Assembly (NCBI RefSeq): GCF_000266885.1
Contig: NC_018020.1
Coordinates: 2,790,001-2,854,000, forward strand
Direction of reading: 5' to 3'
Source: Turneriella parva DSM 21527
GTDB taxonomy: Bacteria > Spirochaetota > Leptospiria > Turneriellales > Turneriellaceae
Length of the DNA stretch: 64,000 bases
Position numbers and translations under genes: made by a program
Notes under the pieces: generated by a model
What the model saw: only the letters and a program-made list of their open reading frames with translations
Databases searched by the model: none
Told to the model about the DNA's origin: nothing
In this document: positions 43,716-52,336 of the stretch, in pieces
How positions within the stretch are numbered: the first letter of the stretch is position 1
Layout: each line of letters begins with the position of its first letter

Positions 43716-45454
43716 CCGTTGAAGTCAATGGCATCAAGATCGCTGTGAAGCCGGGCAGCACGCTGCTCGACGCCGCACAGGCGGTTCAGGTCAAGATACC
43801 CACGCTCTGCAAACATCCCGATTTGGTCGCCAACGGCGCGTGCGGACTATGCATCGTGCGCGTTGAGGGGCTTCACGGTCTGCCCCGGGCCTGCACGACA
43901 CCAGTAGAAGAGGGAATGCGCATCACGACGCATGACGGTGAAATTACCGAAATCCGCAAAACCGTTCTCGAGCTCATTCTCTCGACCCACCCCAATACAT
44001 GCCTTAGCTGCGGCCGCAACCAGAGCTGCGAACTTCAGACGCTCGCCGCCGACTTCGGCATTCGTGAAGACCTTTGGGGACATGCGCTTTCGGGCCTCGG
44101 CAAAGATACCTCAACTGGTTCTCTGGTACTCGATTTTGACAAGTGCATCAAGTGCGGGCGGTGCGTACACATCTGTCAAGACGTGCAAAACGTGCACGCA
44201 CTTTCTTTTTTGGGCCGGGGTATGCAGACACGCATGGCACCTGCAGGTGATATTCTGCTCGCCGAATCACCGTGTGTCATGTGCGGTCAATGTTCGGCGC
44301 ATTGCCCCACTGGCGCGATCGTTGAGGCCGACGAGACGGCAACCGCATGGAACTTTCTGCGGGGTAAAGAGAACTTCACCGTTGTTCAGATTGCGCCATC
44401 GGTGCGCGTCGCCATCGGTGAAGAGTTTGGCTACGAACCAGGCACAAACCTCACCGGCAAGCTCTACGCGGCTCTGCGCCGGCTCGGGTTTGATGCGGTC
44501 TTCGACACAAATTTCTCGGCCGATGTGACAATCATGGAAGAGGCGAACGAATTTGTCGAGCGCTTCAAACACGGCAAGCGCGAACTGCCGCTCATTACCT
44601 CGTGCTGCCCGTCATGGACAGACTATATGGAAAAGCTGCACAGCGACTTTATACCGAACTTTTCTTCGACCAAATCGCCGCAGCAGATTATGGGGGTGCT
44701 GGCGAAAACCTACTATGCCCAGAAGATGAACATCGACCCTGCGGGTATGCGAATGGTTTCGATTATGCCGTGCACGGCCAAGAAGTATGAAATAACCCGC
44801 GACCACGAAATGTTCGCCTCGGGTTTCAAAGACGTCGATGTGGTGCTGACCACACGCGAGCTCGCACGCATGATACGCCAGGCAGGCATCGACTTTCGTC
44901 ATCTTCAAGACCATAAAGCAGATAGCTTCTTAGGTAGCTATTCGGGCGCTGGCACGATGTTCGGCACAACCGGTGGCGTTATGGAGGCGGCGCTGCGCAC
45001 CGCCCAGTTTATTTTAACCGGCGAAAAGATGCCGAAACTCGTCTTTGAAGAAATTCGCGGCCTTGAGGGTATTAAAGAGACTAAAGTCGTGATCGCGCAA
45101 GAAGAAATTCGCATCGCGGTGGCGCATGGCCTCGGGCATGTCGGCGAGGTGCTCGAGCGGGTGCGTCGTGCCAAAGCCACGGGTGAAGAACCTCCCTATC
45201 ACTTCATCGAGGTCATGGCCTGCCCAGGGGGCTGCATCGGTGGCGGCGGCCAGCCCTATCGCGTCACCGATGCGATTCGCAAAAAAAGAATGCAGGGCCT
45301 CTTCGCCGACGACCGCGACAAGGCTGTGCGCTGTTCGCACGACAACGCCGAAGTGCAGCAGGTTTACAATGAGTTTCTGGAGAAACCTCTTTCAGAAAAA
45401 GCGCACCGGCTCTTGCATACAACATACCATGCGCGGCCGGTTTACAAGAAATGA
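43703..45454 (+). CDS. hydA: [FeFe]-hydrogenase catalytic subunit HydA (group A, trimeric type)
   Basis: H2-evolving or -oxidising subunit, 583 residues. N-terminal 2Fe-2S domain (TLCKHP, GACGLC, RACTTPV), His/Cys4 cluster site HPNTCLSCGRNQSCELQ, two 4Fe-4S motifs CIKCGRCVHICQD and CVMCGQCSAHCPTGAI, then the H-cluster domain. All three H-cluster motifs are intact: TSCCPSW (about 299-305), MPCTAKKYE (355-363) and EVMACPGGCIGGGGQP (503-518). A C-terminal small-subunit-like tail follows. With hydB and hydC this gives the HydABC layout known for NAD-linked, often electron-bifurcating enzymes. The maturases HydE, HydF and HydG are outside the window. Its stop overlaps the next gene by 4 nt. Confidence 0.95.
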   Translation: MPEIAVEVNGIKIAVKPGSTLLDAAQAVQVKIPTLCKHPDLVANGACGLCIVRVEGLHGLPRACTTPVEEGMRITTHDGEITEIRKTVLELILSTHPNTCLSCGRNQSCELQTLAADFGIREDLWGHALSGLGKDTSTGSLVLDFDKCIKCGRCVHICQDVQNVHALSFLGRGMQTRMAPAGDILLAESPCVMCGQCSAHCPTGAIVEADETATAWNFLRGKENFTVVQIAPSVRVAIGEEFGYEPGTNLTGKLYAALRRLGFDAVFDTNFSADVTIMEEANEFVERFKHGKRELPLITSCCPSWTDYMEKLHSDFIPNFSSTKSPQQIMGVLAKTYYAQKMNIDPAGMRMVSIMPCTAKKYEITRDHEMFASGFKDVDVVLTTRELARMIRQAGIDFRHLQDHKADSFLGSYSGAGTMFGTTGGVMEAALRTAQFILTGEKMPKLVFEEIRGLEGIKETKVVIAQEEIRIAVAHGLGHVGEVLERVRRAKATGEEPPYHFIEVMACPGGCIGGGGQPYRVTDAIRKKRMQGLFADDRDKAVRCSHDNAEVQQVYNEFLEKPLSEKAHRLLHTTYHARPVYKK

Positions 45455-46242
45455 TGCGCAGAATTCTCGCGCCTCGTTCTTTCGCTGCCGCACCATTTGT
45501 GCTGCTCGCGCATGATTTTCCTGACAGATACCAGCTCGCATTTTTTACTGACCATAACTCGGCGCTTGCCGCACTTGCGCAGTCTGAAGTTGATCTGCTC
45601 TGCACGGGCTACACCGAAACGCAGCGGTTTAGTGGTGGCGCTCCCCTGAAGCGCGTCTGCACCTACATATGGGGATTATCGGCTCTGCTGGTGCGCGACG
45701 CTCAGATTCGTGATTTCTCCTCACTTGTAAATCACGATGGCCAGCTACTGCTGCCCTTTACCGGCAGCCCACTGGATCTGCAGGTGCGGGCGTTGTTCAA
45801 AAAGCTGGCCCCGCAGCGTACGATCGAACTTGTTAACGGTGAGATTCCCGAAATACTCGGGCGGTTGCAGCAGGGTAATGCCGCGGCTGCAGTGCTGCCT
45901 GAGCCATTGGCCACCTTGCTCTGCGAGGCTGGCAAGGCGCACCGGCTCGGCGACCTTGCCGGGCTTTGGGCCAGTGCATTTGGCGACGTGATGACACCCC
46001 AGGTCTCATGCTTTTGCCGCAGCGATCGCTCCGTTGCCGGTGACTTGATGTCCGATATCGACCGCGCGGTTCTGAAACTGACGATGGCAGACGAAGTGTG
46101 CGCTCGGCGCGTCGCGGCGGCCATTGAACAAAAAGCGGAAATTATTCTGAGCGCTTTGCCTCACGTCATTTTTTCGCTACCCGAAGCCGCCGAGGCCGAA
46201 CGCCTTGAGAGCCGCTACGGTAAAATACTCGACTCTCTGTGA
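45451..46242 (+). CDS. Soluble substrate-binding-protein-like (periplasmic-binding fold) protein, hydrogenase-linked
   Basis: A 263-residue protein with the layout of a type 2 periplasmic-binding protein (NrtA/SsuA/TauA-like): LAFFTDHNSALAALAQSEVDLLCTGYTE, then RIDFSSL-like SLVNHDGQLLLPF, and IPEILGRLQQGNAAAAVLPEP. There is no signal peptide or lipobox, so it probably stays in the cytoplasm. It shares a 4-nt ATGA overlap with hydA, so translational coupling is likely. No ABC permease or ATPase is adjacent. The ligand is unknown; it may act as a metabolite sensor or as an enzyme built on this fold (as with MqnA/MqnD), which is inference. Confidence 0.7.
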   Translation: MMRRILAPRSFAAAPFVLLAHDFPDRYQLAFFTDHNSALAALAQSEVDLLCTGYTETQRFSGGAPLKRVCTYIWGLSALLVRDAQIRDFSSLVNHDGQLLLPFTGSPLDLQVRALFKKLAPQRTIELVNGEIPEILGRLQQGNAAAAVLPEPLATLLCEAGKAHRLGDLAGLWASAFGDVMTPQVSCFCRSDRSVAGDLMSDIDRAVLKLTMADEVCARRVAAAIEQKAEIILSALPHVIFSLPEAAEAERLESRYGKILDSL

Positions 46243-46261
46243 GCGACCTTCAGCGCACCAC

Positions 46262-46840
46262 ATGCTCGCTCTCTTTGATTTTCTGGTCTGCGCGACTGCA
46301 TTCTATGCCTTCACGCGTTCGCAGCAGCACCGCATATCTGACGTTCTGGCGCCGCTCGGCTTTTTGCTGATTGCAGGCGCTGCCGCAGTCGGCACGCTGC
46401 GATATGCCTGGTTTCCCGAATTTCTTCAGCTGCACAAATGGGCGTCGGCGCTGGCATCTGTATATGGCGTGCCGGCGATCGCGGCGGGCTTTTTTCTGAC
46501 CGCAGAAGAGGTCAGGGGACGGCGGTTTTGGTTACTGGCAGCTGCCGCACTCTTGCTACCGGCGCTCTTGTTGATCGGTTCGCCACTCTATGCTCTGCTC
46601 GCCGGGTTAGCCGCGCAGCTTGTATGGCTTCTCGCGGCAATTCGATTTCAAAAATTGTATCGCGGTTTGCCGCTCTTGATTGGCATCAGCGTTGTCTGCG
46701 TTTCGGTCGCAGGTCTTGTTTTTGGTAAGCCAGGCGTCACAGCCGGTATCATGAATGAAAACTGGTTTCATGGCTTTTTAGCTCTGGGCATTATGCAACA
46801 GGCTCTGGCATTCAGCCTCGTGCTGAAACGGCGCACTTGA
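46262..46840 (+). CDS. Six-TM membrane protein of unknown function
   Basis: A 192-residue hydrophobic protein with about six membrane segments and short loops; many Ala and Leu residues. No family recognised. The ATG at 46262 is chosen because it starts at the first membrane segment; an upstream start at 46205 overlaps the previous gene. It ends in a TTGA overlap with the next gene and may belong to the hydrogenase operon. Confidence 0.6.
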   Translation: MLALFDFLVCATAFYAFTRSQQHRISDVLAPLGFLLIAGAAAVGTLRYAWFPEFLQLHKWASALASVYGVPAIAAGFFLTAEEVRGRRFWLLAAAALLLPALLLIGSPLYALLAGLAAQLVWLLAAIRFQKLYRGLPLLIGISVVCVSVAGLVFGKPGVTAGIMNENWFHGFLALGIMQQALAFSLVLKRRT

Positions 46841-47400
46841 AAGACTTTCTCAAGCGCGTCATCACCGCACCGCTCTATGCAGTTGCGGCAGTCGTCGTGT
46901 TGCTCGAAGACTGGCTGTGGGACGACCTTCAGCGCTTCGCAGAGTACCTCGGCCACCTCCCGGTATTTCACCAGCTCGAAGCCTTTGTCGTGCGACTGCC
47001 GCCAGCCGGCGCGCTCGCCGTTTTTCTGGTACCGACAGTGCTGCTTTTTCCGGTCAAGCTTGTCGCACTCTGGCTCGTTTCAGGTGGCCACGTCGCGCTG
47101 GGTGTTCTGACGATGGTCGCGGCAAAAATTGTCGGCACCGCACTCGTTGCCCGCATTTTCAAGCTGACAAAGCCAAAACTGTTACAATTTTCATGGTTCG
47201 CAAAAATTTATCAGCGTATTACCCTCTTTAAGATGAGGATCTATGAACGTCTGAAATCGACTGCAGTCTACCAGCACCTGCTCCGTCTCAGACTAAACAT
47301 ACGCGAATCGTGGCTGCGGTTTAAGACACGGCGTAAATCGTGGCTCAGACGCCGCTGGCGCGCACTCAGAAAATTCTGGCGGTTGAAAAGAAACGACTGA
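46837..47400 (+). CDS. Membrane protein with a basic C-terminal tail
   Basis: A 187-residue protein: hydrophobic segments near 10-27 and 55-110, then a strongly basic tail of about 60 residues (KTRRKSWLRRRWRALRKFWRLKR), which should lie in the cytoplasm and may touch nucleic acid or phospholipid. It starts at a TTG that overlaps the previous stop (TTGA). I recall similar uncharacterised proteins in proteobacteria; no function is known to me. Confidence 0.65.
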   Translation: MKDFLKRVITAPLYAVAAVVVLLEDWLWDDLQRFAEYLGHLPVFHQLEAFVVRLPPAGALAVFLVPTVLLFPVKLVALWLVSGGHVALGVLTMVAAKIVGTALVARIFKLTKPKLLQFSWFAKIYQRITLFKMRIYERLKSTAVYQHLLRLRLNIRESWLRFKTRRKSWLRRRWRALRKFWRLKRND

Positions 47401-47481
47401 AAAGGCCTTGCGCCTGGTTTCGTGTCCAAAGCAAGAACGCGTGGTGCTTGCCGCCGGCTTTTCACCCGGGAAGCGTGGCGC

Positions 47482-48000
47482 ATGAAACGGCTGTATCCTG
47501 CTCTATTTCTTTTTGCCTTGCACTGCGCGACACCGCAACCGATGCCGAAGGTGCAGAAGGTCGATCTGCCGCGGTTCATGGGAAAATGGTATGTCATCGC
47601 AAATATACCCACGTTTATCGAGAAGGGCGCACACAATGCGATCGAAGAATATTCGCTGAATGCCGACGGTGACGTCGATACGGTCTTCACTTTTCGCGCC
47701 GATGGTTTTGAAGGTAAAGCAAAGCGCTATAGCCCAAAAGGGTTTGTTGTCGATCGTGTCTCTAATGCCGAGTGGAAAATGCAGTTTCTCTGGCCGTTCA
47801 AGAGCGAGTTTCTGATCAGCTATCTGAAAGAAGATTATTCGCAGACGGTAATCGGGCGCACTAGCCGCGATTATGTCTGGATAATGGCGCGCACCCCGCA
47901 GATCAGCGAAACAGATTATGCCGCGATGATAAAGTTTCTCGCTGACAACGGCTACGATGTGGGCAAAATCGAGCGTGTGCCACAGCGCTGGCCAAACTGA
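47482..48000 (+). CDS. Lipocalin-family lipoprotein (Blc-like)
   Basis: A 172-residue bacterial lipocalin. Signal peptide MKRLYPALFLFALHC with a lipobox-like ALHC and lipidated Cys15. The lipocalin signature is PRFMGKWYVIANIPTF near residue 33-48, followed by EEYSLNADGDVD, the MQFLWPFKSEFLISYL block and a TSRDYVWIMARTP strand, as in E. coli Blc. Such proteins sit in the outer membrane and bind fatty acids or lysophospholipids. The upstream frame is open, but the ATG at 47482, with GAAG upstream, starts the signal peptide. Confidence 0.88.
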   Translation: MKRLYPALFLFALHCATPQPMPKVQKVDLPRFMGKWYVIANIPTFIEKGAHNAIEEYSLNADGDVDTVFTFRADGFEGKAKRYSPKGFVVDRVSNAEWKMQFLWPFKSEFLISYLKEDYSQTVIGRTSRDYVWIMARTPQISETDYAAMIKFLADNGYDVGKIERVPQRWPN

Positions 48001-48055
48001 GACGCTATTTAATCGACTTTACGCCTTGCCCGCTGCATCGCAATTTCCGCTGCCT

Positions 48056-48577
48056 ATGGGGTTGATAACCGATACCGAGCTCGCCGCCGCGAAAAAAAAG
48101 CCTGACGACCTTTGGTTTAGGCAGGGTGTGCAGGGTATAATCTCGCGCGCGATCGCAGGTTCATGGGCCGAACCCCTGATGCTGGCGCGCCGCGCGTTCG
48201 GTGAAGCGACCGAGCAGCCTTTCGAATCGATCGCCCGTTTAACAGGAAGCCTCGCCGGCAAGGTGCTGCGGCCGTTCTTCACTCTGGCCCGCAGCGAAGG
48301 CGAGCACCGGCTCGAAGACACGCTGAAGGCAACCCGGCTCGCCGAGAACATGACTGGTATCTACGGCGACGATTTTTATATCAACGACAAGCGTGTTGTT
48401 CGACGCGTGCATACGTGCCCCTTTCGCAGCCGTGAAGGTGCAACAATCATCTGCCACGTGGGCGAGGCGGCAGGGCAAGAGCTCTTCAAAGAATTGGTGC
48501 CAGGCACTCGCCACAAAGTGCATGTGACGATGGCGCGCGGCCATGCGCACTGCGAATACAGCTACGAGATTGACTGA
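48056..48577 (+). CDS. Hypothetical protein with V4R/ATC-hydrolase-like C-terminal signature
   Basis: A 173-residue protein. The C-terminal portion, starting at CPFRSREGATIICHVGEAAG and ending in ARGHAHCEYSYEID, follows the pattern of 4-vinyl reductase (V4R) or ATC-hydrolase-like small-ligand domains (C ... GxxxCEFxI). The N-terminal half is helical. It directly precedes a membrane adenylate cyclase, with only 1 nt between stop and start, so the pair may be a ligand sensor and its cyclase. The assignment is tentative. Confidence 0.6.
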   Translation: MGLITDTELAAAKKKPDDLWFRQGVQGIISRAIAGSWAEPLMLARRAFGEATEQPFESIARLTGSLAGKVLRPFFTLARSEGEHRLEDTLKATRLAENMTGIYGDDFYINDKRVVRRVHTCPFRSREGATIICHVGEAAGQELFKELVPGTRHKVHVTMARGHAHCEYSYEID

Positions 48578-48578
48578 C

Positions 48579-51266
48579 GTGCTGCGCAAAGTTCTCAATA
48601 TTTTCGTCTCGGGTATTCGCGCCAAGCTCGCGCTCTTTACCGGCAGCCTCATTACGCTGACAATTCTGATCTTAAGTTTTACGACGGTCAGGCAGCAGAC
48701 TGCGATTCTGACTGAGAGTTATGAGAAACAGGCTGCCATCTCAAAGCGCTATATATCCTTACTCGTCATAGAGCTCAACAACATTGCGCACAACCTCGTC
48801 AAAATTGAAGAGTTCAGACAGCAGATCGCCGAACAGAAAAAGGCGCTAAAGGTCTACCAGACGCAGAAGGTCGTTCAGCAAGATAAACAGGTAAACCTCG
48901 GACTCTTCAAGACGAACCTGTTCGGCGCGCTCGGCAGCAAGAAAGTGCGTTACCGGGTCGATACATTCTATTCGAAATATCTTAACGAATCTGAGCTGCG
49001 TTCGCTTGAAAATCGCATTCGCCAGCAGATGGCTGTCTATACCGGGACTGCGCTGTCAAACGCGCAGTGGCAGTCGTTGCAGCGCATCGCGCGCAGCATT
49101 GTCGACACGCCCGAACCCGCGAAGCTGATTAAGCTGCGTGCCAACCTTGACAGCAAGCTCGCGGCGATTCTGATTCCGGCGAAGCGCAAGGTAATCGAAG
49201 ACGCGGGCCTTGAACAAAAACTGTTTCGAATTCAGACTTTTCCCGTCACAGACCTTGAAGGCCAAGACCGGCTCGAGCCTTCGTTTGACACCAACCTGCT
49301 CGGCAAGGCCGGGCCGCTCAGCGAACTCACTTCTACGCCCGAACTCGACGCGAATCTGCGGCTGGTCTACACGCGGCTCGTTGAGGCTCCCCAGCGCGAA
49401 ATCACTTCAGATGCAATTAATCTACAGTGGCAGGGCCTTGAGCTGCAAACGCTATATTCACCGCTCTTTCAGCGCCCGAATTCAACATTCTGGGCGCGAA
49501 CGCTGCTCGAACCGGGAAAATCCTCTAATGCAGCGAAGCGGCTCATGCAGCAAGACGCCGAAATTGCGGCGCGTATTGCCGAAATCGCGCAGCAACTCAA
49601 GGCCCGCTTAAAAATTCTGAAGGAGCTCAAACCGCCGAGGCCGCCTTATACCGATCACGATTTCGTCGCACTCTACAAAAAGTACACTGCGCTTGTCGCC
49701 GAACGTGCTGCGGCGATCGATGCCGCTTTTCCGCCGGGCAACGACCCTGAGATCACAGACTTGCGCGCTGAAGCGTGGCGAACTCTGCGCGACTCGGCAT
49801 GGGAAGACTCGATTCTGCTGCGCTACCGCAACGACGAAACCGAGATCGAGCGGTACAATAAGGTCGCCAAAGACCGCGATGCCATGCGCCGTCGCTGGGC
49901 CGAGCTGCGCAAATGGGTGGCCTCGGCGCGCAGCGAAACCGCGCCGCCGGCACTCAAGCGCCTCTATAGCCAGGGACAGATCGCGAGATCGCGCAGCGAG
50001 GCCGAAGCCATTTTATGGGACCTCGACAGCAAACCGATGTTCAGCGACGGGCAACCGACACTGGCGGCTGGCATTCTGCAAGATAACCTGACAGGCATTA
50101 TGCGTACGCTGGTTGACCGCACCGAAGGCGTGGCGCTGGTGAATACCAACCGCAACAAGGTTGTCATTTCGGCGATCGTGATCGGCCTCATCTCGATTCT
50201 TCTGGCGGTTTATATCTCAGGTGTGGTGGTGCAGAAGATCAAACGCATTATCCGCAGTGCAGAAGAAGTGGGGCGGGGCAATCTCGCGGTTGAATTTGAG
50301 CACGGCGGCAACGATGAATTCGGTACGCTCACCGTCGCGCTGAACTCGATGGTGAGCGGGCTCAATGAGCGTGAAAAGATCAAGGGCATTCTCGGGTCGA
50401 TGATCGATCCGGTGGTGGTGACCGAGGCCATGAAAGACCTGGCCGCACTCAAGCGCGGCAGTGAAAAAGAAATCACGGCGTTTTTCTCTGATATTGCGTC
50501 CTTTTCAAACATTTCAGAAAAACTGACCTCGCCCGAACTGGCCTCGTTGCTCAACGAATACCTCTCGGCGATGACGATCATTCTGAAAAAGTATGACGGT
50601 GTACTCGATAAATATATCGGCGACGCGATCGTCGGAATATTCAATTCACCCGTAGACGTTGAAGACCATGCCTATAAGGCAGTCATGGCCTCGATTGAGA
50701 TGCAGGCGAAGCTCGTCGAACTTCGTAAAGAATGGAAAGCGCAGAACCGTTATATTCCCGAAGCACAGAATATGAAGTTTCGCATCGGTCTCAACACCGG
50801 GCTTGCGAAAGTCGGCTTTATGGGCACCGACGCCCTTGCATCGTACACGATGATGGGCGACACGGTCAACCTCGCGGCGCGTCTTGAAGCTGCCGGCAAA
50901 GATTATGGCGTTTCCATTATGGCAACAGATGCCGTTTACGCGCAGATCAAAGATCGCATTTTCACGCGCAGGCTCGATGTCGTGCGGGTCAAAGGCAAAA
51001 CCACGCCGGTGACGCTTTACCAGATTATCTGCCCCAAGGGCCAGGAGCCTGCGCTCATTGCTGATTTTGCGAAACGCTATGAGCAGGGCCTTGACGCGTA
51101 CCTGCAACGATCTTGGGATAGCGCGATTGGCTTCTTTAAAGAAGCGCAAAGACTGCGCAATGCGGCAGATAAGTCGTCTGAACAGTTGATCCAGCGCTGT
51201 GAAGCATACAAGGCAAGCCCGCCGCCGCCTGACTGGGACGGCGTCTATACCCGCACGACGAAATAG
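48579..51266 (+). CDS. Membrane class III adenylate cyclase with HAMP domain
   Basis: An 895-residue receptor cyclase: TM1 (about 14-36), a very long helical periplasmic region (about 40-515), TM2 (about 526-550), HAMP (about 550-605) and a class III cyclase domain (about 630-810), then a helical C-terminal tail. Metal Asp residues are in FFSDIASFS (about 637) and YIGDAIVG (about 681). The Lys of LDKYIGD and the Asp of MMGDTVNLAARLE suggest ATP rather than GTP as substrate. The GTG start is one nt after the stop of the V4R-like gene. Output: probably cAMP. Confidence 0.9.
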   Translation: MLRKVLNIFVSGIRAKLALFTGSLITLTILILSFTTVRQQTAILTESYEKQAAISKRYISLLVIELNNIAHNLVKIEEFRQQIAEQKKALKVYQTQKVVQQDKQVNLGLFKTNLFGALGSKKVRYRVDTFYSKYLNESELRSLENRIRQQMAVYTGTALSNAQWQSLQRIARSIVDTPEPAKLIKLRANLDSKLAAILIPAKRKVIEDAGLEQKLFRIQTFPVTDLEGQDRLEPSFDTNLLGKAGPLSELTSTPELDANLRLVYTRLVEAPQREITSDAINLQWQGLELQTLYSPLFQRPNSTFWARTLLEPGKSSNAAKRLMQQDAEIAARIAEIAQQLKARLKILKELKPPRPPYTDHDFVALYKKYTALVAERAAAIDAAFPPGNDPEITDLRAEAWRTLRDSAWEDSILLRYRNDETEIERYNKVAKDRDAMRRRWAELRKWVASARSETAPPALKRLYSQGQIARSRSEAEAILWDLDSKPMFSDGQPTLAAGILQDNLTGIMRTLVDRTEGVALVNTNRNKVVISAIVIGLISILLAVYISGVVVQKIKRIIRSAEEVGRGNLAVEFEHGGNDEFGTLTVALNSMVSGLNEREKIKGILGSMIDPVVVTEAMKDLAALKRGSEKEITAFFSDIASFSNISEKLTSPELASLLNEYLSAMTIILKKYDGVLDKYIGDAIVGIFNSPVDVEDHAYKAVMASIEMQAKLVELRKEWKAQNRYIPEAQNMKFRIGLNTGLAKVGFMGTDALASYTMMGDTVNLAARLEAAGKDYGVSIMATDAVYAQIKDRIFTRRLDVVRVKGKTTPVTLYQIICPKGQEPALIADFAKRYEQGLDAYLQRSWDSAIGFFKEAQRLRNAADKSSEQLIQRCEAYKASPPPPDWDGVYTRTTK

Positions 51267-51312
51267 AACGTAATGTGACTGACGGCGCATCGGCTTCAGG
51301 CCGGTGTTGCGC

Positions 51313-52242
51313 ATGCGAAAAAAACTCTACTGGCTTTTGAGCGCCCTGCTGATTTCGATGTGGTGCCACTATGTTTGGCTGCGCGTCGGCAAACCGCCGA
51401 TGAACGATGAAGCGCGCGTGAAATTCGGCAAAAAGTCGATCGCGCTGTCGGCGGGCAAAACGGCGTTCGAATACAGTGAGGGTGAAGGGCAGGCGGTCGT
51501 GCTGGTGCATGGTTTTTCAATACCCTCAGTAATCTGGGATAACACGTACCGCGCCTTGGTTTCGGCGGGCTTTAAGGTGCTGCGCTACGATCTCTACGGC
51601 AGGGGCTTTTCAGACCGCCCCGCGGTAAAATACAGTGCCGACCTCTTTGTCGGTCAGCTCAAAGAACTCACTGATGAGCTCATCGGCAGCGAAAAATTCG
51701 TGCTCTGCGGGCTGTCGATGGGCGGCGCCATTTCGGTGCAGTTTACCGACCGTTACCCTGATCGTGTAGAAAAATTGATCCTCATCGACCCGGCGGGTTT
51801 TCCCATGCCAATGCCTGCTGCGGCGAGGCTCGTGAAATTGCCCGTCATCGGCGACTATGCTGGCCGAATTCTTGCACGCAAGGCCATGGCGAAATCACTG
51901 CCGCTGAATTTTACCGGCAGCGTGCCGCCCGCAGTTGAGGCGGCAGGGCTTATCCAGACCGATTTTGCCGGTTACGACGATGCAATTGTCTCAACCCTGC
52001 GGCACATGAATCTGACCGATCTGAAATCCACCTATGAAAGCGTCGGCCGTCGCAAGATCAAAACCCTGTTATTATGGGGTAAACACGACCAGGTAGTGCC
52101 CTATGCTCATGCGGATAGCGTTCGTGCTGCGATACCGGGCGCGAAATTCGTCTCTTTCGCCAAATCGGGGCATATACCCACGGTCGATGAAAAAGACAAA
52201 GCAAACCGGGCCATTTTGAGTTTTCTGGGCATCGAAGATTAA
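51313..52242 (+). CDS. Alpha/beta hydrolase, membrane-anchored
   Basis: A 309-residue protein with one N-terminal membrane anchor or signal segment (LYWLLSALLISMWCHYVW) and an alpha/beta hydrolase fold (about 60-305). Oxyanion HGFS in VVLVHGFSIPSVIWD, nucleophile elbow GLSMGGA, acid in LLLWGKHDQVVPY and His in SGHIPTVDE. The segment YDLYGRGFSDRP is typical. Substrate unknown. A GTG three codons upstream is possible. It is divergent in role from the cyclase 46 nt upstream but on the same strand. Confidence 0.88.
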   Translation: MRKKLYWLLSALLISMWCHYVWLRVGKPPMNDEARVKFGKKSIALSAGKTAFEYSEGEGQAVVLVHGFSIPSVIWDNTYRALVSAGFKVLRYDLYGRGFSDRPAVKYSADLFVGQLKELTDELIGSEKFVLCGLSMGGAISVQFTDRYPDRVEKLILIDPAGFPMPMPAAARLVKLPVIGDYAGRILARKAMAKSLPLNFTGSVPPAVEAAGLIQTDFAGYDDAIVSTLRHMNLTDLKSTYESVGRRKIKTLLLWGKHDQVVPYAHADSVRAAIPGAKFVSFAKSGHIPTVDEKDKANRAILSFLGIED

Positions 52243-52336
52243 GGGGGATATCTCACATTTCTGTATCTGCCGAACTATGCTAGCCATTGGGTGCCGCAAA
52301 GCGTTGCCGCAATGATTCAGGGGCAAATATTGGCCT

